A DNA stretch of 64,000 nt from positions 62,001-126,000 of the forward strand of contig NZ_WOYF01000002.1 of assembly GCF_009800925.1 (NCBI RefSeq). The letters run 5' to 3'. Shown piece by piece: positions 17,345 through 25,655 of the stretch; positions within the stretch are counted from its first letter, which is position 1; every line of letters starts with the position of its first letter. The DNA is from Budvicia diplopodorum. Lineage in GTDB: Bacteria; Pseudomonadota; Gammaproteobacteria; Enterobacterales; Enterobacteriaceae. Under the pieces are notes generated by a model. The model was not told where the DNA came from. It saw only the letters and a list, made by a program, of their open reading frames with translations, and did not search any database. Made by a program: the position numbers and the translations under genes.

Positions 17345-18271
17345 TTATTTCCTTGATTAAACCTGCTTATACTAACCACTGCGCTTTTGATAGACCCTGA
17401 ACCTGATGGCTTCATTCCTATCTTTAGCATCGCGTTTATTGAAGCAGACAAAAGGTCAACAAACAACCGATAATGATAATTATTTTCATTGAGTTGAGAT
17501 AAATATTGCGGTGATAACTTGAAAGAAAACCATCACGCCTGCGGTTGTGCTAGAAGACCGACAGAATAAATTGATACGATATTTTAGTGTAAGTTTTTAC
17601 TACCGAAATGACGACAATGAAGAGAATAAAAAGACCGGTGTTTTGGCTTCCGCTGGAGCCAGGCCTGTGCCCCAGCGAGAAAATGGTCAATAAAGCAATC
17701 GCTTAGCTAATTAACTCAAACGTTTGATAACTAAACGGCAAAAAACTCAGCGCTTTAGACTTTAATTAAGCCGGATCAAGACTACTTATCTTTTGAACAC
17801 ACCCGGTATAAATATATTTAACCTGAAAAGTTCGGCGACATTCCAGACACAGGTAGCGCTGATAGCCAACCTTGCTCTTTCCGTGTTTACGAACTTTATC
17901 TTTAGCATTGCAATATGCGCAGCAGATTGTTTGAGTTGTCATCATAGTAGATTATGTAAGTTTATGAGTTATTAAAGCACATTTATAATAGAATAAACCG
18001 AATAACACTTATAAAAACCCTTATTTTTACTATTTTTAATATATTTTATTCTTTAACAACCATTATTAATTACCATTCTTTCTTAATTTCTCACAAACAA
18101 TAGGCATATCGGTTAACAAAGCGGCTAATCACCTGCTGACCAGTCATCTTCATGAAATTCCTACCAGTTTCTGGTTACTTTCCTTCACCTACCGGAAAAT
18201 ATAAATCACCTATACTACAGCTATGTCGTAGCCGATGATTAAGCTTAAGCGCTCATCTGGGGAGTCAATGA
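17345..18271. other. Long AT-rich intergenic region upstream of the porin
   Basis: Contains the porin promoter region with its Fur box. No gene with a credible start and composition was found. A 60-codon frame at 17793-17975 has no ribosome-binding site or family resemblance and was rejected. The right part may be decayed sequence of the autotransporter whose 3' end survives at 18272-18562. Confidence 0.4.
17469..17487. promoter_or_regulatory. Fur box upstream of the porin
   Basis: GATAATGATAATTATTTTC matches the 19-bp Fur consensus GATAATGATAATCATTATC at 17 of 19 positions. It lies 125-143 bp before the porin start. Confidence 0.7.
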
Positions 18272-18562
18272 AACGATCAAAACGCAATTATTCAGGGAAA
18301 TTATGGCAGCGGCGCACGGCTAGTACAGCCCTACTTAGTGACGAACCTGTGGCATAGCTTTTCGCACACCAGTCGCGTCATGCTTAATCAGGATCCGGTT
18401 TCAACGCCGAACGAGAGCACATCTTTGGAAGTGGGTTTGGGAATTTCAACCACGTTGAACCAACGCGTTGGGCTTTACGCTTTAGCCAGCCACACCAACG
18501 ATCTCGATAGTGGCCATCAACAAGATTATGCTGGCTCGCTGGGGCTAAGGCTTAACTGGTGA
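18272..18562 (+). pseudogene. C-terminal relic of an autotransporter beta-barrel
   Basis: An open frame without its own start encodes the last strands of a type V autotransporter barrel: GNYGSGARLVQPYLVTNLWH, then SLEVGLGISTTLNQRVGLYA and the terminal LGLRLNW ending in an aromatic residue. A full autotransporter has hundreds more residues and a passenger; neither is present upstream, where the frame is closed by TGA at 18269. An ATG at 18338 could give a 74-residue peptide but would not fold as a barrel. Confidence 0.7.
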
Positions 18563-19123
18563 CTCCGTTTCTTGGTTGTTAAGCGTCGCACAGCCCCGGT
18601 AATTGCGGCCATTAATTTCGAGATAAACCTCGTACAGCGAATCGCTATCGCCGATATTGTACTCGCACATCCGCTGATTCTCTGACCTCAGCCCTAAGTA
18701 GTTCACTACGCCAAAAACGTTGTCTTTATGGCTGCGGAAGGTGAAGTAATAGGCACCGCCGGTATCTTTCTCGTTAATATAAATCGTGGTCTGATAGCGT
18801 TGTTGTTTATCCGGCCCGATAAATACCAGACCATTTTTCGTCAGCTTCGCCTGCCAAAGCGGCTCATGCCCTTCCATTTCAAAATGAAGCCTGCGGGAGA
18901 AAACACGGTTGATAAACTGCTTACCGCTCAAAGCACCGTTCTGCACCAGTGATGACTTATCCTTCAGCAGGATGTTGTTGTATTCCAGCACTTTAACCTG
19001 ATCGTCATGCACACTGCCCAAGAACAGGCTCTCTACGTTAGTTATCGGATCGACAAATTGCTCCTGAGCTCCGGCACCCGCCGAAACCATAAGCAATGTG
19101 GCAATAAACAGTAAAGGCTTCAT
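18545..19123 (-). CDS. Exported protein of unknown function, COG3650-like
   Basis: 192-residue protein with a clear signal peptide (MKPLLFIATLLMVSAGAGAQ). The mature part contains FEMEGHEPLWQAKLTKNGLV followed by EKDTGGAYYFTF and two late Cys residues (MCEYNIGD and RGCATLNN), which could form a disulfide. The GxEPxW pattern and the later GCA resemble COG3650-type periplasmic proteins (moderate confidence by eye). GGAG precedes the ATG. Its 3' end overlaps the autotransporter relic by 18 bp on the opposite strand. Confidence 0.75.
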   Translation of the reverse strand: MKPLLFIATLLMVSAGAGAQEQFVDPITNVESLFLGSVHDDQVKVLEYNNILLKDKSSLVQNGALSGKQFINRVFSRRLHFEMEGHEPLWQAKLTKNGLVFIGPDKQQRYQTTIYINEKDTGGAYYFTFRSHKDNVFGVVNYLGLRSENQRMCEYNIGDSDSLYEVYLEINGRNYRGCATLNNQETESPVKP

Positions 19124-19875
19124 ACGTCTCCTTCAACCCGTCAGGGCTGATTCATCAATTATCTGAGGCTGGTTTTTCGCTTCCGATAGCTTACCGTTAG
19201 CGCCAGCTCAGACTCCCGCCACTCATACCAGACTATAGGCTCATCGAACTCAATATTCGCCATTCACCTTCTAACGGTCAGGTGATAATTATTATCTAAA
19301 TCATAAACCAGTCCATCATCAGGGCCATCACCGTAGCTAATTAATAACCGAACGATAAGCTGATTATCTTTCTACATAATTAATCGTAGGCTGTTACCCA
19401 TAATTGAACGAGAAACCATGTAACGAATCACAGGATCTGCATTCTACGTTACAGTCGCGCATTACTGAAACGCTGAGTGACAGTTGGGTGATCTAGCATT
19501 TAATTGGCGTTTAGGTCACCAATGCCAGCTGGCAGAATAAAAAATTGTTAGTAAACTCGTGTAAATCATCATTATTTTTTCATATAGTTATCTAACCTTC
19601 TACCAATCACAATTTATTATTCAACATTCTGATCTTCATTAAAAACATGCACTTTCAAGTGTAACCTTCGATGGCAATAATAAATGCTAAAGATAAATTT
19701 TGCGAGCAGAGTGAACATCGTACAGATACTAGATGCGCAATTACTCTGGCTGTTCAATCCAACGAATGATAAAGTTTTTAGTTATTGTGAATATACATGG
19801 TATTTTATACAGTATAATTCTACTTAGACTTTTGAATACCTAATTTATACACATAATCACTGGTAGACGCGAAAT
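19124..19875. other. Intergenic region before the restriction-modification genes
   Basis: About 750 bp without a supported gene; AT-rich towards the right end. No tRNA, integrase or attachment-like repeat was recognised. The -10-like TATAAT element at 19819-19824 (acagTATAATtctac) may belong to the methyltransferase promoter. Confidence 0.35.
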
Positions 19876-21027
19876 ATGCTTTTAGACCATACAAACGCCG
19901 TGAATGACTATGCAGGCTTAATTACAGAGTCCCCAGTAACTAGGCCCTCATTCGATAACCGAAAGCCCGCCTTTCTAGAATTTTTTGCTGGTAGCGGGTT
20001 GGTAGCTCATGCTTTGCGTACACACTTTCGCGCAGTTTGGGCTAATGATATCAGTGAAAAGAAAGCTAAAGTTTACAAAGAAAATCATCAAGGAAAGCAA
20101 TTTTTATTAGGTTCTATCTCTGATGTCAAAGGACGTGAATTACCCGAGGCAATGCTTTCTTGGGCAAGTTTCCCTTGTCAAGATTTGTCATTAGCTGGGA
20201 CGATGGCTGGCATCCATGCTAAACGAAGTGGTTTAGTATGGGAATGGCTTAGAGTAATGGATGAAATGGTGATAAAACCACCAGTATTAGTCGCCGAGAA
20301 TGTCACTGGATTAGTTTCTGTCGATAATGGTAACCACTACCGTTTGTTACATAAAGCGTTAGTTCAACGTGGGTATCGTGTAGGTGCGCTACGGCTTGAT
20401 GCTGTCCGCTGGTTGCCACAATCACGTCCTCGCATTTTTGTAGTTGCTGTTCAATCAAGTGTCAAAGTTCCTCAAAATTTAATTGCTTCTGAGCCAAATT
20501 GGGCACATTCCAGCGCTCTACAATCTGTAGCTAAAGGACTTGAAAGCTGGATCTGGTGGAATTTGCCAGAACCTAAATCAAGAAAAGAAAATTTGGCTGA
20601 TATAATTGAATGGGATGCTGAATGTGATCCCCCGGAAATTGCGACGCGCAATTTGAGCATGGTACCAGAGGCTCACTTTGTTAAGTTGAGACAAGATGGG
20701 TTCGTTGTCGCACCAGGATATAAGCGAATCCGCAATAAAAAGCAGGTGTTGGAGTTGCGCTTTGATGGTATAGCTGGTTGTCTCAGAACCCCGAAAGGTG
20801 GTAGCAGCAGACAATTTTTAGTATTGAAAAAAAATGGCGAATTAAAAACGAGACTACTTACGATTAGGGAAACTGCACGCTTAATGGGAGCACCCGAATC
20901 ATTTGAATTGCCGGGTTCTTACAACGATGGATATATGGCAATGGGCGATGCTGTAGCTGCACCTGTCGCCAGACATTTAGCTAAATATTTGTTATCACCT
21001 TTAGTTTTAGCGGTGCAGAAATTATGA
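19876..21027 (+). CDS. DNA (cytosine-5-)-methyltransferase
   Basis: Type II m5C methyltransferase of 383 residues that methylates cytosine within a specific site and protects host DNA. Motifs in order are: I FLEFFAGSGLVAHAL (about 33-47); IV SFPCQDLSLAG with catalytic Cys101; VI ENVTGL (141-146); VIII QSRPRIFVVAV (about 182-192); a target recognition region in the second half; X GYMAMGDAVAAPVARHL near the C-terminus. The downstream gene overlaps by 4 bp (ATGA), the usual arrangement with a cognate endonuclease. Target site cannot be inferred. Confidence 0.92.
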   Translation: MLLDHTNAVNDYAGLITESPVTRPSFDNRKPAFLEFFAGSGLVAHALRTHFRAVWANDISEKKAKVYKENHQGKQFLLGSISDVKGRELPEAMLSWASFPCQDLSLAGTMAGIHAKRSGLVWEWLRVMDEMVIKPPVLVAENVTGLVSVDNGNHYRLLHKALVQRGYRVGALRLDAVRWLPQSRPRIFVVAVQSSVKVPQNLIASEPNWAHSSALQSVAKGLESWIWWNLPEPKSRKENLADIIEWDAECDPPEIATRNLSMVPEAHFVKLRQDGFVVAPGYKRIRNKKQVLELRFDGIAGCLRTPKGGSSRQFLVLKKNGELKTRLLTIRETARLMGAPESFELPGSYNDGYMAMGDAVAAPVARHLAKYLLSPLVLAVQKL

Positions 21028-21953
21028 CTGAACTTAAAATTAAATTAATGAATTACCAGCAAGTAAATAAATTAACAAGTAAAGGAAAGCTGGCTACGAT
21101 GTTATTCGTTTCTAATTTAGCCAAAAAGAGCGGATTACCACTCGATTCATCAATATTGGTTACGGATAGAAAAGGTCAAGTACAAGGGCTTGGTAAAGCC
21201 AAAGTTCAGTCGATCTTGAAAGAATATGGCATCTTACGTGTTCTTGCCGAAGAAGGAGGCCGTACTAGTCGTGGCAGTTTAGGCGATATGCAAAATTATG
21301 TCGTATTCTTAAATCAATTACATTCGGATGGGATTGCTGAAACTACTGTAATTGAGCAATGGTGGGCCAACAGAGTAAAAGACTATTTTTCGGCTCAACC
21401 TTTTGTTTTAAAATATGATATGAGTAAGTCGTTGCGTTATATTGTTAGGGATCTATTATCACAAGCGTTTAAACGCCAGAAAGAAAACCCAGGAACAATG
21501 TACGCTGGCGCAGTTTTGCAACACCTGGTTGGTGCTAAATTAACGTTGGTTTTAGATAGTGATAAAGTTCAAAACCATGGTTTTTCAGTGGCTGATAGTG
21601 TCAGTGCGCGTAGTGGGGATTTTGTGATTGATGATGTTGTCATCCATATTACAACAGCACCAAGTGAATCATTACTACGTAAATGCCAACGTAATTTAGA
21701 GGCTGGCACTAGACCTATTATTGTGACAACTTATGCAAGTTTACCTGGAGCTGAGTCATTAGCATCAATTCAGGGAATTGATGGTCGAATTGATATTTGG
21801 GAAGCTGAACAATTTATCGCTGCAAACGTTTATGAATTGAGTCAGTTTGAAACTTCACAGCGAAAATGTACTGTGGAACGCCTTATTGAAGAATACAATA
21901 AAATCGTAGCATCTTGTGAAACTGACCCCAGCCTAAAGGTAATTATAGGCTAA
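21024..21953 (+). CDS. Probable restriction endonuclease partner (DUF4928-like)
   Basis: 309-residue protein coupled to the methyltransferase by an ATGA overlap. It resembles the DUF4928 family, which is usually found beside Dcm-type methyltransferases and is presumed to be the endonuclease. A candidate nuclease core is SARSGDFVIDDVVIHITTAP, where D/E and hydrophobic strand spacing recall PD-(D/E)xK enzymes, though the usual Lys is not obvious. The N-terminal part (LTSKGKLATMLFVSNLAKKS and KAKVQSILKEYGILRVLAEE) may bind DNA. Family assignment is from memory of the sequence style. Confidence 0.7.
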   Translation: MTELKIKLMNYQQVNKLTSKGKLATMLFVSNLAKKSGLPLDSSILVTDRKGQVQGLGKAKVQSILKEYGILRVLAEEGGRTSRGSLGDMQNYVVFLNQLHSDGIAETTVIEQWWANRVKDYFSAQPFVLKYDMSKSLRYIVRDLLSQAFKRQKENPGTMYAGAVLQHLVGAKLTLVLDSDKVQNHGFSVADSVSARSGDFVIDDVVIHITTAPSESLLRKCQRNLEAGTRPIIVTTYASLPGAESLASIQGIDGRIDIWEAEQFIAANVYELSQFETSQRKCTVERLIEEYNKIVASCETDPSLKVIIG

Positions 21954-22025
21954 CTATATCCATATAAATGATACTAATTTTATGTAAATTTTAATATGTC
22001 ATATAGCTATCATCAGAAAATAAAC

Positions 22026-22056
22026 AAAAAAGGATTGACCCCCCGTCAATCCTTTT
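22026..22056. terminator. Bidirectional terminator between endonuclease gene and small ORF
   Basis: AAAAAGGATTGAC pairs with GTCAATCCTTTT around a CCCCC-type loop, with A- and T-runs on both sides. It separates the convergent rightward R-M genes from the leftward 54-residue ORF. Confidence 0.85.
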
Positions 22057-22077
22057 CCACTCTCCAACCCACCGTCC

Positions 22078-22242
22078 CTACTTCACCAACAAATACAGCT
22101 CGCCCAGTTTCCCCTGCAATACAAACAGCAGTGACTCCCGCGCGGCGGGGTGTTCAATAACTAAAGCAGCGTGGATTAATGACAGGCATTGAAAGGCAAG
22201 TTCATCAGAGGTAAGCGGTGTGGAATCGATAAAATCAGTCAT
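22078..22242 (-). CDS. 54-residue protein, target of the C4-like antisense RNA
   Basis: Small protein MTDFIDSTPLTSDELAFQCL... ending GELYLLVK, probably all-helical. GGAG lies 8 nt before the ATG at 22242. A longer frame from 22389 would read through the RNA structure and is rejected. Its ribosome-binding region is complementary to the loop of the RNA just upstream. The arrangement mirrors the first small ORF downstream of the C4 RNA in P1/P7 and the corresponding gene in P4-like satellites. No integrase, icd or antirepressor gene follows, so the locus is probably a relic. Confidence 0.65.
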   Translation of the reverse strand: MTDFIDSTPLTSDELAFQCLSLIHAALVIEHPAARESLLFVLQGKLGELYLLVK

Positions 22243-22262
22243 AGATAAAACTCCAAGAAGCA

Positions 22263-22380
22263 GTAATTTGACCACCTTCAGAGCTGCAAATCTCGTAGGG
22301 TGGTAGCTCAAACTAGGTTTGCAGACCGTGCTTCTTGGAAACCGGCGTACCCGAAGATACCCCAGTTTGAGCCACCATAG
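22263..22380 (-). ncRNA. C4-like antisense RNA (P1/P4 immunity type)
   Basis: On the minus strand GGTGGCTCAAACT (22376-22364) pairs with AGTTTGAGCTACC (22314-22302) as a 13-bp stem with one G-U pair. Inside it, TCCAAGAAGCA (22339-22329) is perfectly complementary to TGCTTCTTGGA (22262-22252), which overlaps the GGAG of the 54-residue ORF. CTGCAAA (22324-22318) is complementary to TTTGCAG (22290-22284). An alternative hairpin ACCACC / GGTGGT (22304-22299 with 22276-22271) competes with the main stem. Two antisense boxes directed at downstream sequence including a ribosome-binding site is the C4 RNA architecture. Ends are approximate. Confidence 0.7.
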
Positions 22381-22406
22381 AATCGGCATTATGCCATGAT
22401 TTTAAG

Positions 22407-22589
22407 ATGAGCAAAGGTTATGACAATAAAAATACTTTCAATATCAATATGTCATTGAAGAAGCCTGCGGGCTGCAAATCCCGGCACTCGATTTTGCGGG
22501 TGCCCGAGCACTATGCCGTTCCTTTGCCCATCAAACAACCGCCTAATGGAACCAGATTCAAATTATGCGAAGCATGCCGAAATTATTAA
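22407..22589 (+). CDS. Possible 60-residue hypothetical protein
   Basis: Frame MSKGYDNKNTFNINMSLKKP... with Cys/His/Pro-rich C-terminal half (GCKSRHSILRVPEHYAVPLP and LCEACRNY). It is divergent from the C4-like RNA and followed at 22622-22653 by a hairpin. The ribosome-binding site is weak and no family is recognised. It may be a fragment of a satellite-phage gene. Confidence 0.3.
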   Translation: MSKGYDNKNTFNINMSLKKPAGCKSRHSILRVPEHYAVPLPIKQPPNGTRFKLCEACRNY

Positions 22590-23017
22590 CGAATACCGGC
22601 TTAAAATCAGAAGCTCATGTCAACCCGAAGAAAATTTATCGTTGCTTCGGGTTAATCTATCCGACTGAAATAAATTAAAAAAAATGAACGGCCCGCAGAA
22701 AAATGGCGGAGAAGCGGTTCACGCTCTTGAGTCTTCTATTTCACAGTCTTATACTCAAATCAACCACGTTATATAACCATAATTAAACGTTCTGATTACA
22801 AATGATTTGCAGGCGATGGACTTTTCGCCCCTGTTTAGCTGATGGATTAGCTCGCCCGAAACAGGTTTATATTCCCCGGGTATTTCTCTTTATTTTCTCT
22901 GTTTAAACAATTGGCATGATTTCGGGTGGGCTGTCTGCACCGGTGACTTTTTGTCGCTGTGTACTATGCCGGTCTATCCGTATAACCAACACGTTACAGT
23001 AAAGTTATGGAGAAACT
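22590..23017. other. Intergenic region upstream of cfa
   Basis: Holds the hairpin at 22622-22653 and the cfa promoter region. No other gene is seen. Confidence 0.45.
22622..22653. terminator. Hairpin, probable terminator
   Basis: AACCCGAAG pairs with CTTCGGGTT across a 14-nt loop. It lies 33 bp past the 60-residue frame. There is no U-tract on the plus strand. Confidence 0.4.
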
Positions 23018-24169
23018 ATGAGTTCATCATGTATTGAAGATACGGTTATTCAAGGTAATCACTGGTTTCGCATTCTCAATGAAATGCTTCAGAAAGCCGG
23101 GATCGCCATTAACGGCTCGCGCCCGTTTGATATTAAAGTTCATAATCCGCAATTCTTTAAACGCGTGCTTCAGCAGGGCTCTCTCGGGCTGGGTGAAAGC
23201 TATATGGACGGATGGTGGGACTGCGAACGCCTCGATATTCTCTTTCACCGCCTGATTAAAGCCGGGCTAGATAAGCGCATTCCTCACCGTTTAAAAGACA
23301 TCGTGAGTATTACCGGTGCCAGACTGCTGAATATGCAGACTAAAAGACGGGCTTGGATCGTGGGCAAAAAGCATTACGATCTGGGTAATGACCTGTTTAA
23401 TCTGATCCTCGATCCGTATATGCAATACTCCTGCGGCTACTGGAAAGAGGCCACGACGCTAGAACAGGCACAGCAGGATAAGCTGAAAATCATCTGCGAA
23501 AAACTCCAGCTAAAGCCCGGAATGAAACTGTTAGATATCGGCTGCGGCTGGGGTGGTTTGTCGGCCTATGCCGCTAAAAACCACGGCGTTTCCGTGCAGG
23601 GCGTGACTATTTCCAAAGAGCAGCAAAAGCTGGCACAAAAGCGCTGCGCCGGGCTAGACGTTGAGATACTGCTGCATGACTATCGGGATCTGAACAACCA
23701 ATACGACAGGATTGTTTCCGTCGGTATGTTTGAACACGTTGGGCCGAAAAACTACCAGACCTACTTTAACGTGGTTGCCCGTAATCTTAAGCCCGACGGC
23801 TTATTCCTGTTGCATACCATTGGCTCAAAAGTCCCCAAAACTGGCGTCGATCCGTGGATTAATAAATACATCTTTCCCAACGGTTGCCTGCCAACGGTGG
23901 CCAATATTTCTCAATCCAGCGAAAAACGCTTTGTCATAGAAGATCTGCATAACTTCGGCGCTGACTATGACCAAACGCTAATGGCGTGGTATGAGCGGTT
24001 CAATCAGGGATGGGAGCAGATAGCTAAAGGCTATGATGACCGTTTCAGGCGGATGTTCAGCTATTATCTGAATGCCTGCGCCGGTGCCTTTCGGGCCCGA
24101 GACATTCAGCTGTGGCAAATATTGCTTAGCCCGAACGGCGTTGAGGGCGGAATAAGAGTGCCGAGGTAA
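23018..24169 (+). CDS. cfa: Cyclopropane-fatty-acyl-phospholipid synthase
   Basis: Adds a methylene group from S-adenosylmethionine across the double bond of membrane phospholipid acyl chains, usually on entry into stationary phase or acid stress. The 383-residue product (E. coli 382) has the N-terminal lipid-binding domain and a Rossmann methyltransferase domain with LLDIGCGWGGLSAYAAKNHG as the SAM motif. Active-site-type segments QYSCGYW and SVGMFEHVGPKNYQTYF are present. GGAG lies before the ATG. The 3' end is convergent with ddh, separated by a strong hairpin. Confidence 0.96.
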   Translation: MSSSCIEDTVIQGNHWFRILNEMLQKAGIAINGSRPFDIKVHNPQFFKRVLQQGSLGLGESYMDGWWDCERLDILFHRLIKAGLDKRIPHRLKDIVSITGARLLNMQTKRRAWIVGKKHYDLGNDLFNLILDPYMQYSCGYWKEATTLEQAQQDKLKIICEKLQLKPGMKLLDIGCGWGGLSAYAAKNHGVSVQGVTISKEQQKLAQKRCAGLDVEILLHDYRDLNNQYDRIVSVGMFEHVGPKNYQTYFNVVARNLKPDGLFLLHTIGSKVPKTGVDPWINKYIFPNGCLPTVANISQSSEKRFVIEDLHNFGADYDQTLMAWYERFNQGWEQIAKGYDDRFRRMFSYYLNACAGAFRARDIQLWQILLSPNGVEGGIRVPR

Positions 24170-24232
24170 GCGCTATGGTGAATCACGCAGGCCGTTATTG
24201 ACCCGCCAAAACCTTCGATAAACAAGGCACAT

Positions 24233-24257
24233 CAAGGGGCCAACCGTTGGCCCCTTG
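24233..24257. terminator. Bidirectional terminator between cfa and ddh
   Basis: 11-bp perfect stem CAAGGGGCCAA / TTGGCCCCTTG with a 3-nt loop between convergent genes. No long T-run follows. Confidence 0.6.
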
Positions 24258-24281
24258 TCGGTTGCGATCAATGGCTACCCG

Positions 24282-25187
24282 CTACACTAATTGCGCGATG
24301 AGCCGATCCGTTTCCCCCTGCAGGAAATGAATCGGAGCCACTTCGATCACGGTATATGCTCCGGCGGCCAGCTTCATAGTAGCCCGCGCGGCTGAAACTA
24401 AAAACTGAGCGGTCAGCGCCGGGTTATTAATCCGCATTGAATATTCAAACAGTTGATTCTGAGTCGCACCCGACACGCCTTTATGCGTCAGATGCACGCC
24501 GTGCCCCATGTCTTTCAGGCTATCAATACAGTCAACCTGCTGCACGTGGGTTTCGTCTGAGGCAAAGTAGTCGTCCGCTTTTAGAATGCGCTCTACCGTG
24601 GCGAAATCTGCGCCCGCTTCCAGCTCAATATAAACCAGGCGACGATGGATACCGGTTCCTAGAGGAACGGTCACCGACAGCGCATCTTTCACACCCTCGA
24701 TAGACTTAGCAGCAACGGAATGGCCCATGCTCATGCCCGGGCCAAAGTTGGTATAAGTAATACCCTTTGGCGCCATCGCCAGCATCAGCGCTCGAATAAT
24801 CGAATCAGAACCCGGATCCCAACCTGCGGCCACAATCGACACCCCTTGATGGGTTTTAGCGATCGAATCTAGCGTATTTTTCAGGTCAACAATCAGTGAG
24901 TGCACGTCGAAGCTATCAACCGTATTAATGCCCTTTTTGAGAATTTCCTGTGCAATATCCTTAATCGCGCGGGTCGGAGAGCACAGAATAGCAACGTCTA
25001 CGTTGTCTAGCTTATCAATAGCGTCAACAACCGTATACGCCGCCAGTTCGGCCGGTTGGTTACCGGTACTGCGGCGTACCACGCCTGCAATTTCAAAGTC
25101 TTCGGCCGCATTCAGTGCGTCCAGCGCATATTTGCCAATGTTGCCATAACCGACAACCGCAGCCCTGATTTTCTTATTCACAAGCAT
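24282..25187 (-). CDS. ddh: meso-Diaminopimelate dehydrogenase
   Basis: NADP-dependent oxidative deamination of the D-centre of meso-diaminopimelate; in reverse it makes meso-DAP from tetrahydrodipicolinate in one step, bypassing the acylated intermediates of lysine and cell-wall synthesis. The 301-residue protein has the Rossmann start AAVVGYGNIGKYALDAL, VDVAILCSPTRAIK, and the family stretch IVAAGWDPGSDSIIRAL followed by FGPGMSMGHSVAAKSIEGV. Length fits the Symbiobacterium/Proteus type. A GTG at 25181 (VNKKIRAAVV) is an alternative start since GGGATG overlaps the ATG. It is uncommon in Enterobacterales and absent from E. coli. Divergent from a MATE transporter. Confidence 0.9.
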   Translation of the reverse strand: MLVNKKIRAAVVGYGNIGKYALDALNAAEDFEIAGVVRRSTGNQPAELAAYTVVDAIDKLDNVDVAILCSPTRAIKDIAQEILKKGINTVDSFDVHSLIVDLKNTLDSIAKTHQGVSIVAAGWDPGSDSIIRALMLAMAPKGITYTNFGPGMSMGHSVAAKSIEGVKDALSVTVPLGTGIHRRLVYIELEAGADFATVERILKADDYFASDETHVQQVDCIDSLKDMGHGVHLTHKGVSGATQNQLFEYSMRINNPALTAQFLVSAARATMKLAAGAYTVIEVAPIHFLQGETDRLIAQLV

Positions 25188-25655
25188 CCCTATTTATTTT
25201 TTTATTCGACCTGACGTTAACCTGCCTACGCATGAGTCGGCGTGAGTCAATTCCCTCTTTACGGACAGATAATTCCCTCAAAAAAGCGAACCATTACCCG
25301 TGCGGCCACACCCGAGGGTAACATCCGAGCGGAGATAATAACCTTATCCGGATTAATGAAATAATTATTAATTTTAATTCAATCAGTTGGAGTATTAATT
25401 TTATAGTCAGTTATTGACAACAAAAATAGCGCCTATCAAACCCGTTTACGCGGCAGCAAAAATGCCCAACGCGCTCTTTCGCTGCAACTCCCTTTACTAC
25501 GCGATATTTCCAATAAGGTTGGCCAAAAGCGCTTAACTCCGTTAGCGGTTATCTGGCGAATAATGATACAATGCCAAACGTATTCACTTCCCTTCCGATC
25601 GCGATTTAACAACGGTTTCAGGTGGTCTGACAAAAATAAGTATTAGGATTTTTTA
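25188..25655. other. Divergent promoter region between ddh and the MATE gene
   Basis: 468 bp without a supported gene. A 65-codon minus-strand frame at 25436-25633 was rejected. No operator could be named. Confidence 0.4.

Noticed and set aside
17575-17630. Possible fourth copy of the dispersed repeat (TTTTAGTGTAAGTTT)
   Set aside because: Only about 15 bp resemble the element and the GC-rich half is absent.
17793-17975. 60-codon frame in the porin upstream region
   Set aside because: No ribosome-binding site, no family resemblance, and an unusual mixture of Cys/His at the end; likely chance in AT-rich DNA.
22243-22389. N-terminal extension of the 54-residue ORF
   Set aside because: It would translate straight through the antisense RNA stem-loops; GGAG and ATG at 22242 give a better start.
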